Of a stretch of 64,000 nucleotides of DNA, positions 27,221 through 36,688 are shown one piece after another. The stretch is from positions 1 to 64,000 of the forward strand of contig CADEDE010000003.1 in assembly GCA_902825995.1 (NCBI GenBank), written 5' to 3'. The position numbers and the translations under genes were made by a program. The notes under the pieces were generated by a model. That model saw nothing but the letters and a program-made list of their open reading frames with translations, made no database searches and had not been told where the DNA came from. Numbering within the stretch: position 1 is the first letter of the stretch; each line of letters opens with the position of its first letter. Source of the stretch: an uncultured Burkholderiales bacterium (GTDB lineage Bacteria; Pseudomonadota; Gammaproteobacteria; Burkholderiales; Burkholderiaceae_C).

Positions 27221-27750
27221 CTGCCCGAGGGCGGTGCGACGCCGGGGCTTCGGATGCTGGCCCTTCGCTTCGCTACGGGTGCCCTGCGGTACTCGGTCTT
27301 GGGGCCCGTCGCATAACTCGCTACGTTCGCTGCGCTCACTGCGCTCGAACAGATGCGACGAGTCAGTTGACGAAGCGCGCCAAATGCGCGCGCGGCCCCA
27401 AGACCTGCGTTCCTCGGCTGCGCATAGGCGCCCCAACGCCGCACCGCCCTCGGGCCTGCGAAAGGATGAGGTTCTCGGTACCTCGAATACAAAACTCCGG
27501 TCCCGCAAGGCGCCGGGTGGGGCAGGGGTGGGGCGAATTGGCGCAGCCGAGGAACGCAGGGTTTCTGGCCGCGCGCGTACTCGCGCGCTTCGTGAACTGA
27601 CTCGCTGCCCCTGTTCGACCACAGCGAGCGCAGCGAGCGGAGGAAGTTGGGCAGCGGGGCCAGAAACCCGAGTACCGCAGGGTACCCGTAGCGCAGTGAA
27701 GGGCAAGCCGTCTGAGCCCCACCCCTGCCCCGCCCGGCGCCTTGCTCGCG
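27221..27750 (-). repeat. Large composite structured repeat E2 (inverted partner of E1)
   Basis: This about 530-bp element occupies most of the 645-base gap between mraY and murD. It is the reverse complement of E1 with strong but incomplete identity. Its first unit has stem gtcttggggcc (27296-27306) with ggccccaagac (27394-27404) and inner stem gtcgcat (27308-27314) with atgcgac (27353-27359). The matching E1 unit has gtcgccc with gggcgac, so both arms changed together. The second unit keeps gtttctggcc/ggccagaaac. The last 80 bases before mraY (27751-27834) include a ctctcccagagggagag palindrome and nothing else recognisable. Confidence 0.85.
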
Positions 27751-27834
27751 CTGAACAAGCGTTCAGCCGCGCGGCCCTCACCCCAACCCTCTCCCAGAGG
27801 GAGAGGGAGGAATACAAGAAGGCGGGGACGGCGC

Positions 27835-29016
27835 TCATCGCAGCTTCAGGCTCGCCAAACCGACCAGGCACAGCAGCATCGTGATGATCCAGAAACGGAT
27901 CACGACCTGGGTTTCGTTCCAGCCGCTCTTCTCGAAGTGGTGGTGCAGCGGCGCCATCTTGAACAGGCGCAGGCCGGTGCCGGTTTGGCGCCGGGTCCAC
28001 TTGAACCAGCCGACCTGCAAGATCACCGACAAGGCCTCGACGACGAAGATGCCACCCATGATGGCGAGCACGATTTCCTGGCGCGTGATGACGGCGATGG
28101 TGCCCAGCGCGCCACCGAGCGACAGCGCCCCGACGTCGCCCATGAAGACCTGCGCCGGGTGGGCGTTGAACCACAGAAAGGCCAGGCCCGCGCCGGCCAT
28201 CGCAGCACAGAAGATCAGCAGCTCGCCGGCACCGGGGATGTGGGGAAACAGCAGGTACTTGCTATAGACCGAACTGCCGACCACATAGGCAAAAACGCCC
28301 AGCGCCGAGCCGACCAAGACCACCGGCATGATCGCCAGGCCGTCCAGGCCGTCGGTGAGGTTCACCGCATTGCTGGCGCCGACGATCACCAGGTAGGTCA
28401 GGATGATGAAGCCCCACACGCCGAGCGGGTAGCTGATGGATTTGAAGAAGGGCACCAGCAGGTCGGCGTTGGGCGGCAGCGGTGTCGAGAAGCCGCTCTG
28501 CACCCAGCGCATGAAAAGCTGGAAGACGCGCAGGTTGGAGCTTTCCGAGACCGCGAAGCAGAGGTAGAAGGCCGCAACCAGGCCGATCAGCGACTGCCAG
28601 AGGTATTTCTCGCGCGAGCGCATGCCCTCGGGGTTCTTGTGCACCACCTTGCGCCAGTCGTCGACCCAGCCGATGGCGCCGAAGCCGAAGGTCACCAGCA
28701 TCACGATCCAGACGAAACGGTTGCTCCAGTCGAACCACAACAGCGTCGCCACGCCAATGCCGATCAACACCAGCACGCCGCCCATCGTCGGCGTGCCGCT
28801 CTTGGCGATGTGCGCCTGCACGCCGTACTCGCGGATCGGCTGGCCGATCTTCATTTCGGCCAGGCGGTTGATGACCCAGGGCCCGAAGGCCAGACCGATC
28901 AGCAGGGCCGTCAACGCCGCCAGCACGGCACGAAAGGTGAGGTACTGGAAAACGCGCAGGAAGCCGAGCTGCTCGGGGTAGAGCGACTGCAACCATTGGG
29001 ACAGACTCAGCAACAC
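27835..29016 (-). CDS. mraY: Phospho-N-acetylmuramoyl-pentapeptide transferase
   Basis: The 393-residue membrane enzyme makes lipid I from UDP-MurNAc-pentapeptide and undecaprenyl phosphate. I take GTG at 29016 (reads [24 protein letters not shown]), which overlaps the murF end by 10 bp. Key motifs are [10 protein letters not shown], the aspartate pair in [23 protein letters not shown], and [13 protein letters not shown]. About ten membrane helices are visible. It is followed by the 645-base gap with repeat E2, an unusual break before murD. Confidence 0.96.
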   Translation of the reverse strand: MLLSLSQWLQSLYPEQLGFLRVFQYLTFRAVLAALTALLIGLAFGPWVINRLAEMKIGQPIREYGVQAHIAKSGTPTMGGVLVLIGIGVATLLWFDWSNRFVWIVMLVTFGFGAIGWVDDWRKVVHKNPEGMRSREKYLWQSLIGLVAAFYLCFAVSESSNLRVFQLFMRWVQSGFSTPLPPNADLLVPFFKSISYPLGVWGFIILTYLVIVGASNAVNLTDGLDGLAIMPVVLVGSALGVFAYVVGSSVYSKYLLFPHIPGAGELLIFCAAMAGAGLAFLWFNAHPAQVFMGDVGALSLGGALGTIAVITRQEIVLAIMGGIFVVEALSVILQVGWFKWTRRQTGTGLRLFKMAPLHHHFEKSGWNETQVVIRFWIITMLLCLVGLASLKLR

Positions 29017-30386
29017 TGGCGGGTCTCCTGCAAGGCTTGCACCACGCGTTCCATCTGCATGAAGCGCGAGCCCTTGACCAGCACCGAGGCCGCTGCAGGC
29101 AGTTCTTCTCGCGCCGCGATCAACGCCGGCACCTCGGCGAAATGCCGTGCCGTGGGGCCGAAGGCGCGCGCCGCCTCGCCGCTCATGGCGCCCACGCACC
29201 ACAGGTGCTCGACGCCGCGCTCGCGCGCATAGGCGCCGACCTCGGCATGGAAGGCCGGCCCGCGATCGCCGACCTCGCCCATGTCGCCGAGCAGCAGCAG
29301 GCGCGGTGCCTGCATCGAAGCCAGCACGTCAATGGCGGCGCGCACCGAATCGGGGTTGGCGTTATAGCTGTCATCGACGAGCGCGATGCACACACCGCGC
29401 AGCATGGCGGTTTTCATCTGCGAGCGACCCTTGACCGGCTCGAAGCCTTCGAGCCCGCGCTGGATCGCCGTCAGCGGCGCACCGGCCGCGAGCGCGCAGG
29501 TGGCTGCCGCCAGTGCATTCTTCACGTTGTACCGGCCGGCCAGGCGCAGCGCCAGCGAAACGGCACCGGTGGGCGTGTGCAGGACCAGGGCCCAGTGATC
29601 ATCGACCCACAGCGCATCGGCGGTCACATCGGCTGCGCCTTGCAGCGCGAACGTGAGCTGGGGCCGTGTGCCGGCAAGCTGGTGCCACAGCGGCGCATAC
29701 GCATCGTCAGCCGGATAGACCGCCGTGCCGGTCGCGCCGAGGGCCTCGATGGCCGCGCCGTTTTCGCGCGCGACGGCCTCCACGCTGGCCATGAATTCCT
29801 GGTGCTCGCGCTGCGCGTTGTTGACCAGGGCGATGGTCGGCCGCACGATAGCCGCCAGCTGCGCGATCTCGCCCGCGTGGTTCATGCCCAGCTCGACCAC
29901 GCCCGCGCGATGCCACGCGGCATCGTCCTGGCGCAGGCGCAGCAGTGTCAGCGGCACGCCGATATGGTTGTTGTAGTTGCCCTCGGTGGCGAAGGCAGCC
30001 TCGCCGAGCCAGGCGCGCAGGATCGCCGCGATCATCTGCGTCACCGTGGTCTTGCCGTTGCTGCCGGTGACCGCGATCAGTGGCAGATGAAAGTGTGCGC
30101 GCCAGGCGGCGGCAAGTTGTTCGAGGGCTTGCTGGGTATCCTGGACTTGCAGGCCGGGGAGTTGCGCCTCGTTCAACCCGCGCTGCGCGAGCGCGGCCAC
30201 CGCGCCCTTGGCCTTGGCGCCGACCAGCATGTCGTGACCATCGAAGCGCTCACCCTTGAGCGCCACGAACAGATCGCCCTCGCGCAGCGTGCGCGTATCG
30301 CTGTGCACGCGCAGGATGGGTGTAACGCCGTCGCCGACGAGGGTCGAGCCGGGCAACAGTGCGTGGGCTTGCGCGAGCGTCATCAT
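29007..30386 (-). CDS. murF: UDP-N-acetylmuramoyl-tripeptide--D-alanyl-D-alanine ligase
   Basis: The 459-residue Mur ligase adds D-Ala-D-Ala, the product of Ddl encoded in the same cluster. It has [25 protein letters not shown], the ATP loop [41 protein letters not shown] and [16 protein letters not shown]. It overlaps murE by 4 bp, starting at the first of two adjacent ATG codons. Confidence 0.97.
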   Translation of the reverse strand: MMTLAQAHALLPGSTLVGDGVTPILRVHSDTRTLREGDLFVALKGERFDGHDMLVGAKAKGAVAALAQRGLNEAQLPGLQVQDTQQALEQLAAAWRAHFHLPLIAVTGSNGKTTVTQMIAAILRAWLGEAAFATEGNYNNHIGVPLTLLRLRQDDAAWHRAGVVELGMNHAGEIAQLAAIVRPTIALVNNAQREHQEFMASVEAVARENGAAIEALGATGTAVYPADDAYAPLWHQLAGTRPQLTFALQGAADVTADALWVDDHWALVLHTPTGAVSLALRLAGRYNVKNALAAATCALAAGAPLTAIQRGLEGFEPVKGRSQMKTAMLRGVCIALVDDSYNANPDSVRAAIDVLASMQAPRLLLLGDMGEVGDRGPAFHAEVGAYARERGVEHLWCVGAMSGEAARAFGPTARHFAEVPALIAAREELPAAASVLVKGSRFMQMERVVQALQETRQCC

Positions 30387-31912
30387 TCGCTGGCCCTCCT
30401 GGCGAGCGCGGCTTGCGCTTCAGCGACATCGGAGAACGGGTATTTGATACCGGCGATTTCCTGGTAGTCCTCGTGGCCCTTGCCGGCGATAAGGATCACA
30501 TCGCGCGCAGCGGCGGCGGCGATGCCTTGTGCGATCGCGGCGCGGCGGTCTTCGACGGTTTGCACAGGGCCTCGGCGCGCGATGCCGGCGACGATATCGG
30601 CCAGGATCGCGGCCGGCGCTTCGCCACGCGGGTTGTCGCTGGTGACGATCGCCTGATCGGCCTCGTGTGCCGCGATCGCGCCCATCAGCGGGCGCTTGGT
30701 GGCGTCGCGGTTGCCGCCGCAGCCGAAGATGCAGATCAGTTTGCCGCCGCGCGCCGTGGCCAGCGGCCGCAGCGCCAGCAGCGCCTTTTCCAGCGCATCG
30801 GGCGTGTGGGCGTAATCGACGACCACTTCGGGCAGCGCGGCATCCACGCTCACACGCTGCATGCGCCCCGGCACCGGCGTGAGATGCGGTACGACCGATG
30901 CGGCGTCGGCCAGCACAACCCCCAGCGCACGCAAGCCACCGACCACCGCGAGCAGGTTGCTGGCGTTGTAGTCGCCGATCAGGGTGCTGCGGACAGTGAC
31001 GCTTTGCTCGCCTTCGTGCAGGTCGAAAGCCAAACCGCCATCGATATAGCGGATATCTTGCGCGCATAGCCGGGCGTTGCCGCGCGCCGAGTAGGTCCAG
31101 ATATCGAGCGTCGACGCTGGCAACTCACTTGCCAGCGTCGCACCCTGCGCATCGTCGACATTGATCACCGCCGCGCGCAGGCCCGGCCACGAAAAGAGCC
31201 GCCGCTTGGCCGCCCAGTAAGCCTCCATCGAGCCGTGGTAGTCGAGGTGGTCGCGCGTGAAATTGGTGAATAGCGCGACGGCGATGCGCAGCGCGGCGAC
31301 GCGCTGCTCGACGATGCCGATCGACGAGGCCTCGATCGCGCAGGCCTTGAAGCCGCCGTCGGTGAAGAGCCGCAGCGCGCTGTGCAGCATCACCGGGTCG
31401 GGCGTGGTCAGGCCGGTGAAGTCGATCTGCGCGGGGCGCGCGGGCCGCGGCACGCCGCCGGCTTGCGACGCAGGCCGCGGCGGCTCACCTATCCCCAGGG
31501 TGCCGACCACGGCGCAGCGCCGGCCGAGCAGGGTCAATGCCTGCGCCGTCCACCAGGCGGTCGATGTCTTGCCGTTGGTGCCGGTGGTGGCGACGACCTC
31601 GAGTGCGGCGCTCGGCTGCTCGAAGAAGGCGTCGGCGATCGGCCCGGTCGCGGCCTTCAGGCCCGGCAGCGATGCAATGCGCGCATCGTCGAAGCGGAAG
31701 GCTTCGAGCCCTTCGCGCTCGACCAGGCAGGTGGTGGCGCCGGCCTTCAAGGCGCTGGCCACGAAGCGCCGGCCGTCGGTGGCCGCGCCCGGCCAGGCGA
31801 TGAAACCATCGCCCGCGCGGATCTTGCGGCTGTCGGTGGTGATCGTGCCGGTGACCCACGAACGCAGCCAGCGCGCGGCGGCGTCGTTGGATTTGAGCGC
31901 GGTGATGCTCAT
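30383..31912 (-). CDS. murE: UDP-MurNAc-tripeptide synthetase, meso-diaminopimelate type
   Basis: The 509-residue Mur ligase adds meso-diaminopimelate: the specificity motif DNPR is at residues 426-429. Others are VTTDSRKI-like TITTDSRKIRAGDGFIA, the ATP loop TTGTNGKTSTAWW, FTNFTRDHLDYHGSM and VVDYAHTPDALEKAL. The start MSITALKSND at 31912 lies immediately after the 3' arm of a GC-rich hairpin, so ribosome access may depend on that structure. An open frame upstream runs through the repeat and is not used. Confidence 0.95.
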   Translation of the reverse strand: MSITALKSNDAAARWLRSWVTGTITTDSRKIRAGDGFIAWPGAATDGRRFVASALKAGATTCLVEREGLEAFRFDDARIASLPGLKAATGPIADAFFEQPSAALEVVATTGTNGKTSTAWWTAQALTLLGRRCAVVGTLGIGEPPRPASQAGGVPRPARPAQIDFTGLTTPDPVMLHSALRLFTDGGFKACAIEASSIGIVEQRVAALRIAVALFTNFTRDHLDYHGSMEAYWAAKRRLFSWPGLRAAVINVDDAQGATLASELPASTLDIWTYSARGNARLCAQDIRYIDGGLAFDLHEGEQSVTVRSTLIGDYNASNLLAVVGGLRALGVVLADAASVVPHLTPVPGRMQRVSVDAALPEVVVDYAHTPDALEKALLALRPLATARGGKLICIFGCGGNRDATKRPLMGAIAAHEADQAIVTSDNPRGEAPAAILADIVAGIARRGPVQTVEDRRAAIAQGIAAAAARDVILIAGKGHEDYQEIAGIKYPFSDVAEAQAALARRASE

Positions 31913-32020
31913 CGCGCCGCCCGCCGGGCCGCCCCAAGGCCGGCGCGCGCCCCGAGGGTCACGAAGGGGCCCCTGCCGGGCCCGGGGGGCAGCGAAGTGG
32001 CGAAGCCGCAAGCTTGGGGG
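31913..32020 (-). repeat. GC-rich palindromic unit ending in a start-abutting hairpin (copy 3)
   Basis: Read on the minus strand it opens with cccccaagct, passes gctgcccccc and ggccccttcgtg blocks as in the ruvC copy, and ends with arms cgcgccg (31941-31947) and cggcgcg (31913-31919). The 15-nt core ttggggcggcccggc between them is identical to that before ruvC, while the stem differs on both arms. The murE ATG follows with no gap. Confidence 0.78.
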
Positions 32021-32024
32021 TACA

Positions 32025-33797
32025 TCAGAAGCTTTCCTGCACCGCGGTGGCCATGATCTGCGGCTTCACATCCAGATCGGGCGCCACACCCAGCGTGCGC
32101 AGCGTCTGCTGCACGACCTGGCTGAACACCGGGGCGGCCACGTCGCCGCCATAGTGCACGCCATTGCTCGGCTCATCGACCATCACCGCGACGACGATGC
32201 GCGGCTTGTCGATCGGCGCCATGCCGACGAACCAGGCACGGTACTTGTTGGTGGCGTACTCCCGGCCTTCCTGCTTGTACGCAGTGCCGGTCTTGCCGCC
32301 GACCGAGTAGCCGATGGTCTGCGCCTTCGGTGCGGTGCCGCCGGGACCGGCCGCCAGGCGCAGCATTTCGCGCACCGCGCGCGCGGTTTCGGGCTTCAAC
32401 ACGCGCAGGCCCGAGCCTGGGTTCAGCGGCAGCGCCTGCTCGAGCATCGATGCCGGAATCACCTCGCCGTCGCGTGCGAACACGGTGTAGGCGCGGGCCA
32501 GCTGGAACAGGCTCGTTGACAGGCCGTAGCCGTAACTCATCGTCGCCTGCTCGATCGGCCGCCAGGTCTTGTACGGGCGCAGGCGGCCGGTGACGGCGCC
32601 GGGGAACTGCAGCTGCGGCTTCTGGCCGAAGCCGACCTGCGAGTACAGCTCCCACATTTCTCGCCGGTCCATCTGCATCGCCATCTTCACGGTGCCGACG
32701 TTGCTCGACTTCTGGATCACCTCGGCCACGCTCAGCACGCCGTACGGGTGCGCGTCGCGGATCGTGCTGCCGGTGATGGAGATGAATCCGGGCGCGGTCT
32801 GGATCGGCGTGCTCGGCGTAACGCGGCCGGTCTCGAGCGCCCAGGCGGCGATGAAAGGCTTCATCGTCGAGCCGGGCTCGAAGGTGTCGGTCAGCGCGCG
32901 GTTGCGCAGTTGCGCGCCGCTCAGGTTGTGGCGCTCGGCCGGGTTGAAACTCGGGACGTTGGCCAGGGCCAGCACCTTGCCGGTCTGCACGTCGAGCACG
33001 ACCACGCTGCCGGCCTTGGCCTTGTGCTCGGCCACCGCGTCGCGAACGCGCTGGTAGGCGAAGAATTGCACCTTGGCATCGACCGCGAGTTCGATGTCCT
33101 GCCCGTTGCTGGGTGCAATCTGCTCGCCGATGTCTTCGACCACGCGGCCCAGGCGGTCCTTGACCACCATGCGCGAGCCATCGCGGCCCTGCAACTCGTT
33201 CTGGAAGGCGAGCTCGACGCCTTCCTGGCCGCGGTCTTCGACATCGGTAAAGCCGACCAGGTGCGCCGCCGCCTCGCCCTCGGGGTATTTGCGGCGGTAC
33301 TCGCGCGTCTGGTAGATGCCCTTGATGCCCAGGGCCTGCACCTGCTGCCACAGCGGCTCATCGATCTGGCGCTTCAACCACGCGAAGCGGGTGTTCGGGT
33401 CGCCGAGTTTCTTTTCCAGCTCAGCCAACGGTACGGCGAGCAGCCGGGCCAGCTGGCGCTTTTGCTCGCGCGTGGCCTGCACATCTTTCGGGATCGCCCA
33501 TACCGATGGCACCGATACGCTGGTGGCCAGCAGCGCGCCGTGGCGGTCGGTGATGCGGCCGCGGCTGGCGGGCAGCTCGAGCTCGTGGGCGTAGCGCTTT
33601 TCGCCCTGGTCGCGATAGAACTGGTTGCCGACGATCTGGACATGCGCCGCACGACCGAGCAGCACGCAGGAGCCCAGCCCGACCAGAGCAACCAGAAACT
33701 TGCTGCGCCAGGGCGGCGTTTTCGACGCCAGCAAAGGGCTCGACGAATAACTGACGCTGCGCGCGACGGCTCCGGATTTCTTGCGGCCCAGCTTCAT
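32025..33797 (-). CDS. ftsI: Septal peptidoglycan transpeptidase FtsI (PBP3)
   Basis: The 590-residue class B penicillin-binding protein has one N-terminal membrane helix (FLVALVGLGSCVLLGRAAHV), the dimerisation domain with SRGRITDRHGALLATSV, and the transpeptidase domain with nucleophile S310 (EPGSTMKP), SSN and GGKTGTAYK motifs. It cross-links septal peptidoglycan with FtsW. The start at 33797 overlaps ftsL by 4 bp; the longer open frame upstream is ftsL and rsmH sequence in another frame. Confidence 0.97.
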   Translation of the reverse strand: MKLGRKKSGAVARSVSYSSSPLLASKTPPWRSKFLVALVGLGSCVLLGRAAHVQIVGNQFYRDQGEKRYAHELELPASRGRITDRHGALLATSVSVPSVWAIPKDVQATREQKRQLARLLAVPLAELEKKLGDPNTRFAWLKRQIDEPLWQQVQALGIKGIYQTREYRRKYPEGEAAAHLVGFTDVEDRGQEGVELAFQNELQGRDGSRMVVKDRLGRVVEDIGEQIAPSNGQDIELAVDAKVQFFAYQRVRDAVAEHKAKAGSVVVLDVQTGKVLALANVPSFNPAERHNLSGAQLRNRALTDTFEPGSTMKPFIAAWALETGRVTPSTPIQTAPGFISITGSTIRDAHPYGVLSVAEVIQKSSNVGTVKMAMQMDRREMWELYSQVGFGQKPQLQFPGAVTGRLRPYKTWRPIEQATMSYGYGLSTSLFQLARAYTVFARDGEVIPASMLEQALPLNPGSGLRVLKPETARAVREMLRLAAGPGGTAPKAQTIGYSVGGKTGTAYKQEGREYATNKYRAWFVGMAPIDKPRIVVAVMVDEPSNGVHYGGDVAAPVFSQVVQQTLRTLGVAPDLDVKPQIMATAVQESF

Positions 33798-34084
33798 TTT
33801 CCAGCCCCTGAAACTGCGGCTGCATCGTCGTGCACATACACCGTGACGGCCGGCGTGGAACTGCGCATCGCCAGCTTGTCGCGCGCGGTGCGTTCGACAC
33901 GCAGGCTGGTGGCCTGGGCCTGGCGCTCGGCTTCGAGACGCTTGGTTTCGGTGTCGAGCCGGGCGGCTTCGTTCTTCGCCTTGTCGAGTTCCGCGAACAG
34001 GCGCCGCGAGTCGTAGGCCGTGCGCACCAGGTACAGGCTGCTGAGCAGCAGCGCCAGCGCGAGCAGGAGGTTCATGCGCGTCAT
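33794..34084 (-). CDS. ftsL: Cell division protein FtsL
   Basis: The 96-residue bitopic protein has a membrane helix ([20 protein letters not shown]) and a heptad-patterned coiled coil ([22 protein letters not shown]), the FtsL layout. It bridges FtsB and FtsQ and signals to FtsWI. It overlaps rsmH and ftsI by 4 bp on either side, so it is likely translated by coupling. Confidence 0.93.
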   Translation of the reverse strand: MTRMNLLLALALLLSSLYLVRTAYDSRRLFAELDKAKNEAARLDTETKRLEAERQAQATSLRVERTARDKLAMRSSTPAVTVYVHDDAAAVSGAGK

Positions 34085-35025
34085 GCCGGAACTGCAGTGC
34101 GTTCGGCCACACGCAGGATCGCCGACCGCGAACGCGGGTTGGCGGCGATCTCGGCCGCATCCGGCCTGATGCGCGCCAGTGCGTTCAGGCGCACCGGCCG
34201 CGGCGCCGCAAACGGTGCACGGCGGTCGAACTCGCTCCGGCTTTCGCGGGCGATGAAGGTCTTGGCAATGCGGTCCTCGAGCGAGTGAAACGCGATCACG
34301 GCCAGGCGCCCTTGCGGTTTGAGCAGTGCCAGCGACGCGTTCAGGATCTGCTCGAGAGCCTCGAGCTCAGCGTTGACGAAAATCCGAAGAGCTTGAAATG
34401 TGCGCGTCGCAGGATCCTGGCCCGCTTCGCGGGTGCGCACCGCACGAGCCACGAGCTGGGAAAGCTCGAACGTGCTTCGCACAGGGCGCTCGCCCTCGCG
34501 CCGAGCGACAAGCGCCTTTGCAATCGACACAGCAAACCGTTCTTCCCCATAGTCGCGTATCACCTCTGCAATGGCGCGCTCATCGGCGCGGGCCAAAAAA
34601 TCCGCGGCGCTCTCGCCACGGGTCGGATCCATGCGCATGTCCAGCGGACCGTCGAAGCGAAAGCTGAAACCGCGCGCGGGGTTGTCGATTTGCGGCGAGC
34701 TGACGCCCAGGTCGAGCAGCACGCCATCGACAGCCGCGATGCCCATTGAAGCCAGCACCTGCGAAAGCTCTGTGAAGTTGGCGTGATGGATCGAAAACCG
34801 CGGATCCTCGATGCGCGCGACACCGGCGCTCGCCGCGGCCACCGCCTCCGGATCGCGATCGAAGGCCAGCAGGCGCCCGTCGGCTGCCAAGCGCTGCAAC
34901 AGCAAGCGCGAATGCCCGCCACGGCCGAAGGTGCCATCGACATAGACGCCCGACGGGTTCGTCACCAATGCGTCGATCGCTTGGTGGAGCAAGACGGTGG
35001 TGTGCTGCCATGGCGCTGCGTTCAC
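34081..35025 (-). CDS. rsmH: 16S rRNA (cytosine1402-N4)-methyltransferase
   Basis: The 314-residue enzyme (MraW) methylates C1402 of 16S rRNA. It shows [18 protein letters not shown] for AdoMet binding, [23 protein letters not shown], and the C-terminal [18 protein letters not shown]. It is the second gene of the dcw cluster and ends in a 4-bp overlap with ftsL. Only 7 bases separate it from mraZ. Confidence 0.97.
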   Translation of the reverse strand: MNAAPWQHTTVLLHQAIDALVTNPSGVYVDGTFGRGGHSRLLLQRLAADGRLLAFDRDPEAVAAASAGVARIEDPRFSIHHANFTELSQVLASMGIAAVDGVLLDLGVSSPQIDNPARGFSFRFDGPLDMRMDPTRGESAADFLARADERAIAEVIRDYGEERFAVSIAKALVARREGERPVRSTFELSQLVARAVRTREAGQDPATRTFQALRIFVNAELEALEQILNASLALLKPQGRLAVIAFHSLEDRIAKTFIARESRSEFDRRAPFAAPRPVRLNALARIRPDAAEIAANPRSRSAILRVAERTAVPA

Positions 35026-35032
35026 CCCGCCC

Positions 35033-35473
35033 TCACATCACGTGGTCGCGCAACACGTCGGGCATACCGGCAGCCAGCACGGTGGCCTCGTGCGCGTCAT
35101 GGCGCACCTTGTCCCACAACTCGAAGCGCGAGCCCATGCCGACCAACAGCACATCGCGCTCCAGGCCGGCCCATTCGCGCAGCTCGGGAGCGATCAAGGC
35201 TCGCGAAGCGCCGTCGATTTCGACGTCCATCGCGCTGCCGATGAATACGCGGCGCCAGTCTTCGGCCGACATCGGCAAGGTGAGCAGCTTGGCGCGAAAT
35301 TGCTCCCAGGCCGGACGGGGAAAAATCAACAGGCAGCGCTTGGGGTGCTTGGTGACCGTGAGCTTGTCGTCGGCCACGGCCTTCAGGATGTCGCGGTGGC
35401 GCGCCGGCACGGTCATCCGACCCTTGACGTCGAGGAATAGCCTGGCCCCACCCTGAAATACCGAATCGCTCAC
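35033..35473 (-). CDS. mraZ: Transcriptional regulator MraZ
   Basis: The 146-residue protein has two SpoVT/AbrB-like modules, each with the DXXXR element ([17 protein letters not shown] and [18 protein letters not shown]). It forms ring oligomers that bind repeats in its own promoter and tune the division cluster. The GTG at 35473 was chosen since the family N-terminus VFQGGARL lies five codons in and the earlier frame is the operator region. The GTG itself falls at the fourth position of the 10-bp GTG repeat series. Confidence 0.94.
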   Translation of the reverse strand: MSDSVFQGGARLFLDVKGRMTVPARHRDILKAVADDKLTVTKHPKRCLLIFPRPAWEQFRAKLLTLPMSAEDWRRVFIGSAMDVEIDGASRALIAPELREWAGLERDVLLVGMGSRFELWDKVRHDAHEATVLAAGMPDVLRDHVM

Positions 35474-35503
35474 GCTGCCCCACTTAAATGCACTTTTCTC
35501 CAC
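35471..35503 (-). promoter_or_regulatory. MraZ operator: 10-bp-spaced GTG repeats
   Basis: On the minus strand GTGGAGAAAA, GTGCATTTAA and GTGGGGCAGC follow one another at exact 10-bp steps and lead into the GTG start of mraZ. MraZ binds GTGGG-type direct repeats with this period in other bacteria. The array lies just after the -10 box and overlaps the transcription start, which fits repression. Confidence 0.75.
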
Positions 35504-35530
35504 TCTAGCGGAGGGATCACTGCGGGTCAA
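35502..35530 (-). promoter_or_regulatory. Promoter of the dcw cluster
   Basis: On the minus strand TTGACC (35525-35530) and TAGAGT (35502-35507) are spaced by 17 bp, close to the sigma-70 consensus. It lies directly ahead of the MraZ repeats. The remaining 313 bases to 35864 are noticeably AT-rich and hold a acacccgatcgggggtgt near-palindrome (35727-35744) but no gene. Confidence 0.65.
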
Positions 35531-35864
35531 CGAAAATTGCAAGAAAATCAATCAAATCAAGTACTTAGAAACACTATCTCAGTACAATTTTGAATTGGAT
35601 TCCGTTCAAAAACAAGGACATGAGAGAGATATCGAAAGTGATACCTCACATGGCAAGAACCCCTGGGAGATTCCCTGAGTAAATCGCTTGACCCCGCCAA
35701 GCGTAACCCGATTGCACCGGTGCGGACACCCGATCGGGGGTGTCGGCAGTTCTCACAGATTCGATCCATGTGATCGCTAAGTCTTTGATTTATATGGGTG
35801 GCACCGGAATTGCTTTTGACCTGTCGGATCAATTCACAACGCCATCCGGCACGGGGAGTACCCA

Positions 35865-36545
35865 TTGAAACTACGAAAAATTTTCACTGCGGCGGCAACG
35901 GCAACCTGCCTCGCCATTGCACCGATGGCCGCGAGTGCGACGGTCACCGGTACCTCACTCGTTCTTCAGATCGATGACCTGTCAACCGCCGGGGTCGACA
36001 TCACGCTCGTGGACGGCGCCATCGGTGACCTGCTCGGCCCCGGCCTCGTGCTGTACGCCGGCGGCGTGGGCGCCTGGACGGTCGCGGCAACCGGCGTCGG
36101 CAACGGCCAGTCATCGATCTTCGGCATCGACCTGAATTCGCTCGCCATATCGAGCAACGCCGGCGGAACCCTGCGGCTGAGCCTGACCGAAACCGATCTC
36201 GCACTCGGCATGCCCGGGCCGATATCGGTCACCAGCCTGATCGGCGGCACCACCCAGGGCTCCGTTTCGTATGCCTCGTGGGTGGACGACTCGAATGCGG
36301 CTTTCGGACACGGTGCGCTGTTGTTCTCGGGTGCGTCCGGCGCGGGAGCGTTCGCTGCGTCGGGGTCGCAGACGGTTCCGGTTGCCGACCCGTTCTCTTT
36401 GACGCTGCAAGTGGACATCACGCACCTGAGCCGACAGCTGACCAGCTTCGACTTTGCGGCCCAAGTGCCCGAACCCGGCACCCTGGCTCTGCTCGCCGTC
36501 GGACTGCTGGGCCTGGGCGCAGCGACGCGGCGGCGTCAGCGCTGA
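35865..36545 (+). CDS. PEP-CTERM sorting-domain protein
   Basis: The 226-residue protein starts at TTG 35865 after a strong ribosome site (ggggag). It has a signal peptide (LRKIFTAAATATCLAIAPMAASA) and ends with a textbook PEP-CTERM tail: VPEPGTLALLAVGL, a helix, then ATRRRQR. Such proteins are processed by exosortase EpsH and exported in organisms making exopolysaccharide. The body is rich in glycine, serine and threonine and contains no cysteine, with no known domain. No exosortase lies in the window. It is divergent from the dcw cluster across an AT-rich gap. Confidence 0.9.
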   Translation: MKLRKIFTAAATATCLAIAPMAASATVTGTSLVLQIDDLSTAGVDITLVDGAIGDLLGPGLVLYAGGVGAWTVAATGVGNGQSSIFGIDLNSLAISSNAGGTLRLSLTETDLALGMPGPISVTSLIGGTTQGSVSYASWVDDSNAAFGHGALLFSGASGAGAFAASGSQTVPVADPFSLTLQVDITHLSRQLTSFDFAAQVPEPGTLALLAVGLLGLGAATRRRQR

Positions 36546-36570
36546 GCTGGGCGCGGCTTGCGGTCATTCA

Positions 36571-36600
36571 GGGCGGCGCAAGCCGCCCTTCGCATTTTTG
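36571..36600 (+). terminator. Rho-independent terminator after the PEP-CTERM gene
   Basis: A perfect 7-bp stem gggcggc/gccgccc with loop gcaa is followed by ttcgcattttt. It lies 26 bases after the stop codon on the same strand. Confidence 0.75.
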
Positions 36601-36688
36601 CCCAGGGTGCACCGACAAGCCCGCAGGCCTGCGCAGACACACGCCTGAATCGATGTACCGTCGAGCCCCTCCCTGAAAGGCTCGCACC

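Noticed and set aside
25426..27600. 724-codon plus-strand frame over murD, ftsW and repeat E2
   Set aside because: It mirrors two cell-wall genes and then runs through palindromic repeat; no independent coding evidence.
35727..35744. Near-palindrome acacccgatcgggggtgt as a regulator site
   Set aside because: Only one copy, no matching known motif, and no placement relative to a clear promoter.
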